Below are positions 7,051-14,093 of a DNA stretch of 17,501 nt, one piece after another (the stretch's first letter is position 1; every line of letters starts with the position of its first letter). The position numbers and the translations under genes are program-made. The stretch covers positions 1 to 17,501 of the forward strand of contig CAZOBJ010000067.1 in NCBI GenBank assembly GCA_964577825.1. The letters run 5' to 3'. This DNA comes from CAZOBJ01 sp964577825. Lineage in GTDB: Bacteria > Planctomycetota > SZUA-567 > JAFGNG01. The notes beneath the pieces were generated by a model. It was not told the DNA's origin. It worked only from the letters and a program-made list of their open reading frames with translations, and searched no databases.

Positions 7051-8409
7051 ATGGCCACGCCCGTGCAGATGCCCCAGCCAGGGAACACGGTCGAGGAATG
7101 CCTTCTCGTGGAATGGGCCGTGCCCGAGGGCAAGCCCGTGACCAAGGGCCAGGTCGTGTGCACCATCGAGACGGACAAGGCGACCTTCGAGGTCGAGAGC
7201 CCGGCCGACGGCACTCTGGTCCGCCAGTTCGTGTCCGCCGGCGAGGTCGCGCCCGTGCTCACCACCATCGGCGCGGTGGGCGAGCCCGGCGAAGATGTCT
7301 CCGACCTTGCGCCGACGTCCGCCGCGCCGTCCCAGCCGGCCGGGCGCAAGGCTGCGAAGGAACCAAAGAAGGAGATGCGCGAGGAACCGCGCGCAGAGTC
7401 CCCTGCCCCACAGGACCCGCAATCCGCTGCCTCCGCCCAACGAGCGGACGGGCGACGCGCGGTCTCGCCGCGGGCGCGCAAGCTCGCCGCGCGCCTGGGC
7501 GTGGACCCGACCGGGCTCCAGGGCTCGGGCCCGCAGGGCCGCGTGGTCAGCGACGACGTGCAGGCCGCAGCCGGACGGCTGACGCCCCTGGCCCGGGCGG
7601 AGCAGGCCGCCACCGGGCGCACGGCCCAGGCGCCGAGCGGACTGGGGGGTCGCGCACGCGCGCGCGACCTTGTAGAGGCAGCCCCCCAGGAGGCCCCGCC
7701 CGAGGAGATTCCCCTCACCCAGATCCGCGCCCGCATCGCCGAGCGCATGCGCGCGAGCCTGGCCCAGCACGCGCAACTCACCCTGCACGGTTCCGCGGAC
7801 GCCACGGCGCTCCTCGCCCTGCGCCGCCGGTTCAAAGAGGCGCGCTCTGCGGACGAAGAGGCGCCCAATGTCACCTTGAACGCCATGATCTGCGCGGCCG
7901 CGGTCTGGACCCTGCCCGCATTCCCGGAGCTCAACGCCACCTTCGATCCGGAGGCCGAGAAGCTTGTGCGCTACAGCCAAGTGCACCTGGGCGTGGCCGT
8001 GGACACCGACCGCGGGCTCATGGTCCCGGTGGTGCGCAACGCGCACGCCATGCGCCTGTCCGAGCTCACCGGCGCCATCGCCCAGACCGCGGCCGAGGCG
8101 CGGTCTGGGGCCATTGACCCGGACCGCCTCTACGGCGGCACCTTCACCATCACGAACCTCGGGGCCCTGGGCGTGGAGCGGTTCACGCCCGTGCTCAACA
8201 GCCCCCAGGTGAGCATCCTCGGTGTGTGCGCGATCGAGGAGCGCCCCGTGCCGGACGGCGCGGGCGGGGTGCGGTTCCAGCCCGCGCTGGGGCTCAGCCT
8301 CACCATCGACCACCAGGTCGTGGACGGCGCGCCGGCGGCACGCTTCTTGCAGGCTCTTGCGCAGTCCATCGGGACCTTCGACTTCGCTCTCGCGCAACAG
8401 GCCGTGTGA
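7051..8409 (+). CDS. 2-oxoacid dehydrogenase E2, dihydrolipoamide acyltransferase
   Basis: A 452-residue E2 core protein that moves an acyl group from lipoamide to CoA. AAGGAG at 7039-7044 precedes the ATG at 7051. Residues 1-80 are one lipoyl domain, with the lipoylated Lys K43 in IETDKATFEV. A Pro/Ala/charged linker follows (about 85-133). A peripheral subunit-binding domain starts near 138 (VSPRARKLAARLGVDP, then GPQGRVVSDDVQAA). A second segment at 177-210 (LTPLARAEQAATG, then LGGRARARDLVEA) looks like another, degenerate binding domain. The catalytic domain runs from about 220 and has TFTITNLGALGVERFTP and the active-site motif HQVVDG with H421 and D425. Acyl specificity cannot be told. 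E3 follows after 42 bases. It needs lipoylation enzymes, which are not in the window. Confidence 0.93.
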   Translation: MATPVQMPQPGNTVEECLLVEWAVPEGKPVTKGQVVCTIETDKATFEVESPADGTLVRQFVSAGEVAPVLTTIGAVGEPGEDVSDLAPTSAAPSQPAGRKAAKEPKKEMREEPRAESPAPQDPQSAASAQRADGRRAVSPRARKLAARLGVDPTGLQGSGPQGRVVSDDVQAAAGRLTPLARAEQAATGRTAQAPSGLGGRARARDLVEAAPQEAPPEEIPLTQIRARIAERMRASLAQHAQLTLHGSADATALLALRRRFKEARSADEEAPNVTLNAMICAAAVWTLPAFPELNATFDPEAEKLVRYSQVHLGVAVDTDRGLMVPVVRNAHAMRLSELTGAIAQTAAEARSGAIDPDRLYGGTFTITNLGALGVERFTPVLNSPQVSILGVCAIEERPVPDGAGGVRFQPALGLSLTIDHQVVDGAPAARFLQALAQSIGTFDFALAQQAV

Positions 8410-8451
8410 ACCGGGCCCCTCGCTCGGCGGCGCAACAGCAAGGAGAAGCGC

Positions 8452-9798
8452 ATGTACGACCTCATCATCATCGGCGGCGGGCCGGCCGGGTACGTGGCGG
8501 CCGAGCAGGCGGGCGGCTTGGGCAAGAAGGCGCTTCTTGTCGAGCGCGACCCCCACCTGGGCGGCGTGTGCCTGAACACCGGATGCATTCCCACCAAGAC
8601 CATGCTCCATTGCGCCACCCTGTACGCGAACGCATCGGAGGGCGATGCCTTCGGCGTGCACGCCGAGGAGCTTCGCTTCGACTACGCGGCCGTGCGCAAG
8701 CACGTGGACAAGACCGTGGACCGGCTGCGCAAGGGCGTGCGCGCGCTCATGCGGCAGAACAAGGTCGACGTGAAGGCCGGCGACGCGCGCATCACCGGCC
8801 GCACAGCGATTCGCGTCAACGACGAGACGTATGAAGGCGAGCACCTGCTCGTGTGCACGGGGTCGCGTCCGTACCTGCCGCCGATCGACGGGCTGAAGAA
8901 CAACGACCGCGTGCTCACGAACGCCGACATCCTGGCCCTGGACGAGATGCCCGACCGGTTGGCCATCATCGGAGCCGGCATCATCGGGTGCGAGTTCGCC
9001 TGCCTGTACGCGTGCGCGGGCAAGGAGGTGGTCGTGGTGGAGATGCTCGACCACGTGGGCGGAGATACCGAGCCCGAGCTCGCCAAGGTCATGCAGAAGG
9101 AGTTGCACAAGCGCGGGGTCACCTTTCATCTCCAGGCCACGGTGAACGAGGTCGACGGCGCCACGATCAAGTTCCAGGACAAGAAGGGCAAGGAGCGCAC
9201 CTTTGAGGCCGACGCCGTGCTCGTGGCGACCGGCCGCAGCGCGAACACCGAGGGGTTCGGCCTGGAGGACCTGGGCGTGGACGCGCACGACGGGCGCATC
9301 CAGGTGGACGACCGCGCGCGCACGAACGTGCCCGGCGCGTACGCGGCCGGGGACGTCACGGGCCGCCAGCCCTTTGCCCACTTCGCCTATCGGCAGGGCA
9401 CGGTGGCCGTGCAGCACATGTTCGGCCAGGACGCGATCTGCCGCGAGGATGCGGTGCCCGCCGTGATCTACACCGACCCCGAGCTGGCGAGCGTAGGCCT
9501 CACCGAAGCGGAGGCCCGCGAGCAGGGCCGCGAGGTCAAGACCGCCAAGTTCCCGCTCACGAACAACGGCCGCTACCTCGCCGAGACCAGGGGCCAGCGG
9601 GGCCTGGCCAAGGCCGTGGTGGGCGCCCAGCACGGGGAGCTCCTGGGCATGCACATCGTGGCCCCGCACGCGTCCGAGATGATCGCCACGGCGGCGGTCA
9701 TGATCGAGACCGAGCTGCGCGCCCCGGACATCCGCGAGCTCATCTTCCCGCATCCCACGATCAGCGAGGCCCTGCGCGACGTACTGCACGGAGTCTGA
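8452..9798 (+). CDS. lpdA: Dihydrolipoamide dehydrogenase (E3)
   Basis: A 448-residue FAD-dependent disulfide oxidoreductase that reoxidises the dihydrolipoyl group of E2 with NAD+. AAGGAG (8440-8445) lies 6 bases before the ATG. The FAD-binding motif is GGGPAG (8-13). The redox-active disulfide is GGVCLNTGCIPTK, with C40 and C45. The NAD-binding motif is IIGAGIIGCEFA (G174-G179). A second FAD-contact motif, GAYAAGDVTG, follows. The C-terminal dimerisation domain ends with the catalytic pair H434 and E439 in HPTISE. All key residues are present. It is slightly shorter than typical E3 proteins (about 460-475). It lies in the middle of the cluster between E2 and E1, which suggests a complex-dedicated E3 rather than the general one; the genome may carry others. 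Confidence 0.95.
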   Translation: MYDLIIIGGGPAGYVAAEQAGGLGKKALLVERDPHLGGVCLNTGCIPTKTMLHCATLYANASEGDAFGVHAEELRFDYAAVRKHVDKTVDRLRKGVRALMRQNKVDVKAGDARITGRTAIRVNDETYEGEHLLVCTGSRPYLPPIDGLKNNDRVLTNADILALDEMPDRLAIIGAGIIGCEFACLYACAGKEVVVVEMLDHVGGDTEPELAKVMQKELHKRGVTFHLQATVNEVDGATIKFQDKKGKERTFEADAVLVATGRSANTEGFGLEDLGVDAHDGRIQVDDRARTNVPGAYAAGDVTGRQPFAHFAYRQGTVAVQHMFGQDAICREDAVPAVIYTDPELASVGLTEAEAREQGREVKTAKFPLTNNGRYLAETRGQRGLAKAVVGAQHGELLGMHIVAPHASEMIATAAVMIETELRAPDIRELIFPHPTISEALRDVLHGV

Positions 9799-9868
9799 GA
9801 ACCGGCCCTGAGCGATAGAGCTCGGACGCATGCACACGGACACAGCTGCCAAGTAGAGGACCCGACCC

Positions 9869-12334
9869 ATGGTCAAGACCCTGCACATCGACCCGAAGGA
9901 CGTGCGCCGCAAGGGCGAGATCGCCTTCGACCCCATCCCGCTCAACGCGTACGACACCCCCCTCGCCAAGGCGGCCAAGGCCTTCCCGGCCGCGGACCTC
10001 GTGCGCATGCACCGCGACATGTGCGTGCTGCGCGAGTTCGAGACCATGCTCGACCGCGTGAAGAAGGAAGGCAGCTACGAGGGCGTCGCGTACACGCACA
10101 AGGGGCCCGCGCACCTGTCCATCGGCCAGGAGGCCCTGGCTGTGGGCCAGGCCTACACCCTCACGCCGCAGGACTACACCTTCGGCAGCCACCGGTCCCA
10201 CAGCGAGATCCTGGCCCGCGGCCTGCGCAGCGCGGAGCTCCTGGGAGAGGCCGACCTCGATCGCGTCATGGGCGCGTACATGGACGGGCGCATCCTGCGC
10301 GCGGTGGAGCCGGACGCGGCCGGAGACGTGCGCGATCTGGCCCTCGATTACTTCCTGTACGGGACCCTGGCCGAGATCTTCGCGCGCGAGACCGGATGGA
10401 ACCAGGGCCTGGGCGGGTCCATGCACGCGTTCTTCACCCCGTTCGGGATCTATCCGAACAACGCGGTGGTCGGCGGCAGCGGCGACATCGCGGTGGGCGC
10501 GGCCCTCTTCAAGAAGTCGAACGCCAAGCCCGGCATCGTGATCGCGAACATCGGCGACGCGTCGCTCGGATGCGGCCCCGTGTGGGAAGGCATCTGCTTC
10601 GCCTCCATGGACCAGTACAAGACCCTGTGGGACGAGGCTTACCGCGGCGGGCTGCCGCTGATCTTCAGCTTCGTGAACAACCAGTACGGCATGGGCGGCC
10701 AGACCGCGGGCGAGACCATGGGCTTCCGCATACTCGCGCGCACGGGCGCGGGCGTGAATCCGGAGCAGATGCACGCCGAGCGCGTGGATGGGTACAAGCC
10801 GCTGGCCGTGGTCGACGCGCTCCAACGCAAGCGCCAGGTCCTCGAACAAGGCGGCGGGCCCGTGCTTCTGGACTGCATCACGTACCGATTCAGCGGGCAC
10901 TCGCCTTCGGACGCCATGAGCTACCGCACGCGCGAGGAGCTTGAGAAGTGGGTGGCCGCGGACGCCATCGAGGAGTACGGCCGCGAGCTCCTGGACGCGG
11001 ATCTCGCCGACGAGCAAACGCTCGACGCGCACCGCACGTTCGCGCGCGAGCGCGTGCTCAAGGCCTTCCGCAAGGCCATCGACCCGCAAGCAAGCCCGTA
11101 CCTGGACCCGGCGCACACGCCGTGCATCGAGCGGGTCATGTTCTCCAACGACCGGGCGCTCGTGCTCGACGACCGCGAGCCCGAGGTGCGCATCCCCAGG
11201 GAAGAGAACCCCCAGGTCAAGCGCCTGGCGAACAAGGCCCGGTTCGGTCTGGACAAGGAGGGCAAGCGCCTTTCGGGCATGAAGACGATCGTGCTGCGCG
11301 AGGCCCTGTTCGAGGCGATCCTGGATTGGTTCTACGAGGACCCCACCCTGTGCGCCTGGGGCGAGGAGAACCGCGACTGGGGCGGCGCGTTCGGCGTGTA
11401 CCGGGGGCTCACCGAAAGCCTGCCCTACCATCGGCTGTTCAACGCGTCGATCAGCGAGGGCGCCATCGTAGGCGCGGCGGTGGGCTACGCGCTCGCGGGC
11501 GGCCGGGCGCTCGCGGAGATCATGTACTGCGACTTCCTGGGCCGGTGCGGCGACGAGCTCTTCAATCAGCTCAGCAAGTGGCAGGCCATGAGCGCGGGGA
11601 TGCTGCGCATGCCCGTGGTGCTGCGGGTCTCCATCGGCAACAAGTACGGGGCCCAGCACTCCCAGGACTGGACCAGCATGTGCACGCACGTGCCCGGCCT
11701 GAAGGTCGTGTTCCCGGCCACCCCCTACGACGCCAAGGGCCTGATGTACTCCGCCCTGGCGGGCACGGACCCGGTGGTCTTTTTCGAGAGCCAGCGCATC
11801 TACGACATGCCCGAGCTCTTTGTGCGGGAAGGCGTGCCCGAGGGACGCTACGAGGTGCCCATCGGCGAGCCGGCCCTACGCCGCGCGGGCACGGACCTCA
11901 CCATCGCCACGGCGGGCGCGACCCTGTACCGGGCGCTTGACGCGGCGAACCTGCTCGCGGACCGGTACGGCGTCTCCGCCGAGCTCTGGGACCTGCGCAG
12001 CCTCAACCCACTCAACTACCAGCCGCTCGTGGCCTCCGTGCGCAAGACGGGGCGGCTGCTCCTCGCCTCGGACGCGTGCGAGCGCGGCAGCTTCCTGCAC
12101 ACCGTGGCCTCGAACGTCCAGGCCCTGGCCTTCGACGACCTGGACGCTCCCGTGGCCGTGGTCGGAAGCCGCAACTGGATCACCCCGGCGGCCGAACAGG
12201 AGGCGAGCTTCTTCCCCCAGCCGGAATGGATCTTGGACGCGGTGCACGAGCGCCTGCTGCCGCTCTCCGGCCACCGAACGGACACGAACTGGACCGACGG
12301 CGAGCTTGTGCGCCGCAACCGGGCGGGGGTGTAA
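9869..12334 (+). CDS. 2-oxoacid dehydrogenase E1, fused alpha and beta subunits
   Basis: An 821-residue thiamine-diphosphate enzyme that decarboxylates a 2-oxoacid and passes the acyl group to lipoyl-E2. The alpha part (about 40-370) has FETMLDRVKKEG, THKGPAHLSIGQEALAVG, GLGGSMHAFF and SGHSPSDAMSYRTREELEKW (H344), which resembles pyruvate dehydrogenase E1 alpha. The cofactor motif is altered: GDAS at 229-232 instead of GDG, and the NNQYGMG end (N270-N271) comes about 12 residues later than usual. Another insertion of roughly 35 residues lies before ALDYFLYGTLAEIF. A linker (about 370-470) precedes the beta part. The beta part starts at M471 with IVLREALFEAILDWFYEDP, GEENRDWGGAFGVYRGLTE and the ThDP-activating Glu E530 in SISEGAIVGAAVGYALAGG. 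Substrate is not assigned; pyruvate or a related sugar-derived 2-oxoacid is possible. It lies 70 bases after E3, with a weak GAGG site. Confidence 0.92.
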   Translation: MVKTLHIDPKDVRRKGEIAFDPIPLNAYDTPLAKAAKAFPAADLVRMHRDMCVLREFETMLDRVKKEGSYEGVAYTHKGPAHLSIGQEALAVGQAYTLTPQDYTFGSHRSHSEILARGLRSAELLGEADLDRVMGAYMDGRILRAVEPDAAGDVRDLALDYFLYGTLAEIFARETGWNQGLGGSMHAFFTPFGIYPNNAVVGGSGDIAVGAALFKKSNAKPGIVIANIGDASLGCGPVWEGICFASMDQYKTLWDEAYRGGLPLIFSFVNNQYGMGGQTAGETMGFRILARTGAGVNPEQMHAERVDGYKPLAVVDALQRKRQVLEQGGGPVLLDCITYRFSGHSPSDAMSYRTREELEKWVAADAIEEYGRELLDADLADEQTLDAHRTFARERVLKAFRKAIDPQASPYLDPAHTPCIERVMFSNDRALVLDDREPEVRIPREENPQVKRLANKARFGLDKEGKRLSGMKTIVLREALFEAILDWFYEDPTLCAWGEENRDWGGAFGVYRGLTESLPYHRLFNASISEGAIVGAAVGYALAGGRALAEIMYCDFLGRCGDELFNQLSKWQAMSAGMLRMPVVLRVSIGNKYGAQHSQDWTSMCTHVPGLKVVFPATPYDAKGLMYSALAGTDPVVFFESQRIYDMPELFVREGVPEGRYEVPIGEPALRRAGTDLTIATAGATLYRALDAANLLADRYGVSAELWDLRSLNPLNYQPLVASVRKTGRLLLASDACERGSFLHTVASNVQALAFDDLDAPVAVVGSRNWITPAAEQEASFFPQPEWILDAVHERLLPLSGHRTDTNWTDGELVRRNRAGV

Positions 12335-12355
12335 GGAGACAGGCGCGTTGCGGGC

Positions 12356-13879
12356 TCAGTCTCCCCGGCCCTTCAGCCGATGCGCGAACCGGGCCAGCGT
12401 CCCGGGATCGTGTTCCGCGGCGCCCTCCACGAACCCCGCGTACGTGTGGCCCTTGCCGGCCGACTCCTTGATGAATCGCATGCGCCGCTGGCGCAGCACG
12501 ATCTCCTTGCGCAGGGCCGCCGGGTCCCAGCCGTCGGCGCGGGCCATGCCCTCCAGGCGGGCGAGCACATCCTTGTACGCGGGGTCCGCGGCACGATCGT
12601 GCCACTGGTGCGGGTCGGCCTCCAGGTCATACAGGGCCGGCGGCGCGCTCGCACCGAACCAGGCGCAGTACCGCTGCCAGCGCACCATGCGCACGGGCTC
12701 GTCCACGCCGCCCCATCCGTAGTCCGCGATCACCGGCCGGTCGCCCCAGCGCGTGTCCGGCGCCCCCACGAGCGGCAAGAGCGACCGCCCGGGCAACGCC
12801 TCGTCCCAGCCCTGCACGCCCGCGAACTCGAGCATGGTGGGCAGCCAGTCCACCTGGGAGATCGGCTCCGCGCAACGCGCGCCGCCCCGTTGGTATCCAG
12901 GCGGGGCCACGATCCAGGGGATGCGTACGCTCTCCTCGAAGAAGTTGCTCTTGCACCACAGCCCGTGCTCGCCCAGATTCTCGCCGTGGTCGGAGAGGTG
13001 CAGCACCCAGGTGTTCTGCGCCAGCCCCAGCTCGTCGAGCCGGGTGAGCACCCGGCCGATGAGCGCATCCATGCAGCTGATCATCCCGAAGTAGCACCGT
13101 CGCGCGCGCGTGATGTCCTCCGCACGCACTCCCTCGATGCCCGGAGCGACCACCCACAGGCCGCGCTGTTGGGCGAAAAGGTCGGGAATGTGCTCCTCGT
13201 ACGGAGTCCCGTCCGGCGGGGTCCGGGGCGCAGGCACGTCCTCGTCTCGGTACAGGTCGTACCAGCGCTCGTCGACCTGGTAGGGGTTGTGGGGCAGCAT
13301 AAACCCGAGGCACAGCGCCCAGGGCCGATCCTGGCATGTGCGCCCCAAGCGATCGAGCTCGTCCAGCGCGAGCTCGGTGCGGATCGTGTCGACCTGCTGC
13401 GTGCGCGACGGCTCGGACAAGGGGCTCGACTTGCGCACGTACCCCGTGCCCATGCGCGCGGAGTTGGGGGACGGCGCGGCCTCCCAGTCCGTGTCGCTGC
13501 CCGGATTCGTAAAACAGATGCGCTTGGGCGCGAGCCGCTCGAACCCGTGCACCACGTCCGGCCCGTGGAAGTGCTCGCGGCCCACGTACACGGTGTGGTA
13601 CCCGGCTCGGGCCAGCACGTGCGCCCAGGTGGGGTCTTCCGTGCGAACGGGCGCGCCGAGGTCCCAGACTCCGTGCTGTGGGGTGAGCTTGCCCGTGAGG
13701 AAGCTCGCTCGCGCCGGGGTGCACAGGGGGTTGTTGCAGTACGCGGAGGTGAAGGTCACCCCGCGGGCGCTGAGCGCATCCAGGTTCGGGGTGCGCACGG
13801 GCGCGCCCAGGGCGCCGGTCATGTCGGGATGATGCTGGTCGGAGAATAGGACCAGCAGGTTCGGAGGTCGCTGTGCCAC
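12356..13879 (-). CDS. Sulfatase (arylsulfatase/choline-sulfatase-like, S1 family)
   Basis: A 507-residue type I sulfatase that hydrolyses a sulfate ester. It starts at GTG (13879), supported on the minus strand by AAGGAG (13893-13888) with 8 bases of spacing. Metal ligands begin with LLVLFSDQHHPD (D14). The signature is CNNPLCTPARASFLTGK, where C53 in CxPxR would be converted to formylglycine. Later metal ligands are in HLSDHGENLGEHGLW (D297, H298). The ending ALYDLEADPHQWHD is the usual S1 C-terminal motif. There is no signal peptide, so it probably acts in the cytoplasm on an imported small sulfated molecule, unlike most secreted polysaccharide sulfatases. A Cys-type sulfatase needs a formylglycine-generating enzyme, which is not in the window. 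It is convergent with E1 (21 bases between) and divergent from the oxidoreductase operon. Confidence 0.95.
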   Translation of the reverse strand: MAQRPPNLLVLFSDQHHPDMTGALGAPVRTPNLDALSARGVTFTSAYCNNPLCTPARASFLTGKLTPQHGVWDLGAPVRTEDPTWAHVLARAGYHTVYVGREHFHGPDVVHGFERLAPKRICFTNPGSDTDWEAAPSPNSARMGTGYVRKSSPLSEPSRTQQVDTIRTELALDELDRLGRTCQDRPWALCLGFMLPHNPYQVDERWYDLYRDEDVPAPRTPPDGTPYEEHIPDLFAQQRGLWVVAPGIEGVRAEDITRARRCYFGMISCMDALIGRVLTRLDELGLAQNTWVLHLSDHGENLGEHGLWCKSNFFEESVRIPWIVAPPGYQRGGARCAEPISQVDWLPTMLEFAGVQGWDEALPGRSLLPLVGAPDTRWGDRPVIADYGWGGVDEPVRMVRWQRYCAWFGASAPPALYDLEADPHQWHDRAADPAYKDVLARLEGMARADGWDPAALRKEIVLRQRRMRFIKESAGKGHTYAGFVEGAAEHDPGTLARFAHRLKGRGD

Positions 13880-13936
13880 GTCGGTCTCTCCTTAGCAATC
13901 AAGGACGAAACGGGTACCCCGGTGCTGGAAGAAGCG

Positions 13937-13964
13937 AGTATACCGGCTCTGAGTATCCGGGCAA
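13937..13964 (-). promoter_or_regulatory. Sigma70-like promoter for the sulfatase
   Basis: On the minus strand TTGCCC (13964-13959) and TATACT (13942-13937) are 16 bases apart. Transcription would start near 13930, about 50 bases before the GTG start. Confidence 0.5.
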
Positions 13965-14007
13965 GGAGATCCCGGCCGCTGGCTCGCCGCGCGCCCGCGA
14001 AAATATC

Positions 14008-14036
14008 TTGCGCGCGTTTGGACTTCTCTCTATAAG
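14008..14036 (+). promoter_or_regulatory. Sigma70-like promoter for the oxidoreductase operon
   Basis: TTGCGC (14008-14013) and TATAAG (14031-14036) are 17 bases apart. A start near 14043 falls in the tandem repeat at 14041-14060 and gives a leader of about 50 bases. The -35 boxes of this and the divergent sulfatase promoter are 43 bases apart, close enough for shared control. Confidence 0.5.
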
Positions 14037-14040
14037 CGCG

Positions 14041-14060
14041 GTTTCCGCTCGTTTCCGTTC
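14041..14060 (+). repeat. 10-base tandem direct repeat at the predicted transcription start
   Basis: GTTTCCGCTC (14041-14050) is followed directly by GTTTCCGTTC (14051-14060), then GTTGTTGC. Two near-identical units one helical turn apart, right after the -10 box, are placed as a regulator site would be. Confidence 0.5.
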
Positions 14061-14093
14061 GTTGTTGCAGCCGTATGCGATGGGAGACCACTG

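Noticed and set aside
6946..10047. Very long minus-strand open frame (1033 codons) across the E2 and E3 genes
   Set aside because: It lies opposite genes with intact motifs; its translation is rich in Arg, Gly, His and Ala with no recognisable family. It arises from G/C-rich third positions.
9761..11689. Minus-strand open frame of 642 codons opposite E1
   Set aside because: Same shadow effect: low-complexity His/Arg/Val translation, and E1 on the plus strand is certain.
12335..12364. GGAGAC/GTCTCC inverted repeat between the convergent E1 and sulfatase genes as a shared terminator
   Set aside because: Six-base arms with an 18-base loop and no T tract; the GGAGAC arm and the repeat as a whole overlap the sulfatase end. 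Too weak to call.
12380..13849. Plus-strand open frame of 489 codons opposite the sulfatase
   Set aside because: The sulfatase has all family motifs and a good ribosome-binding site; this frame has neither.
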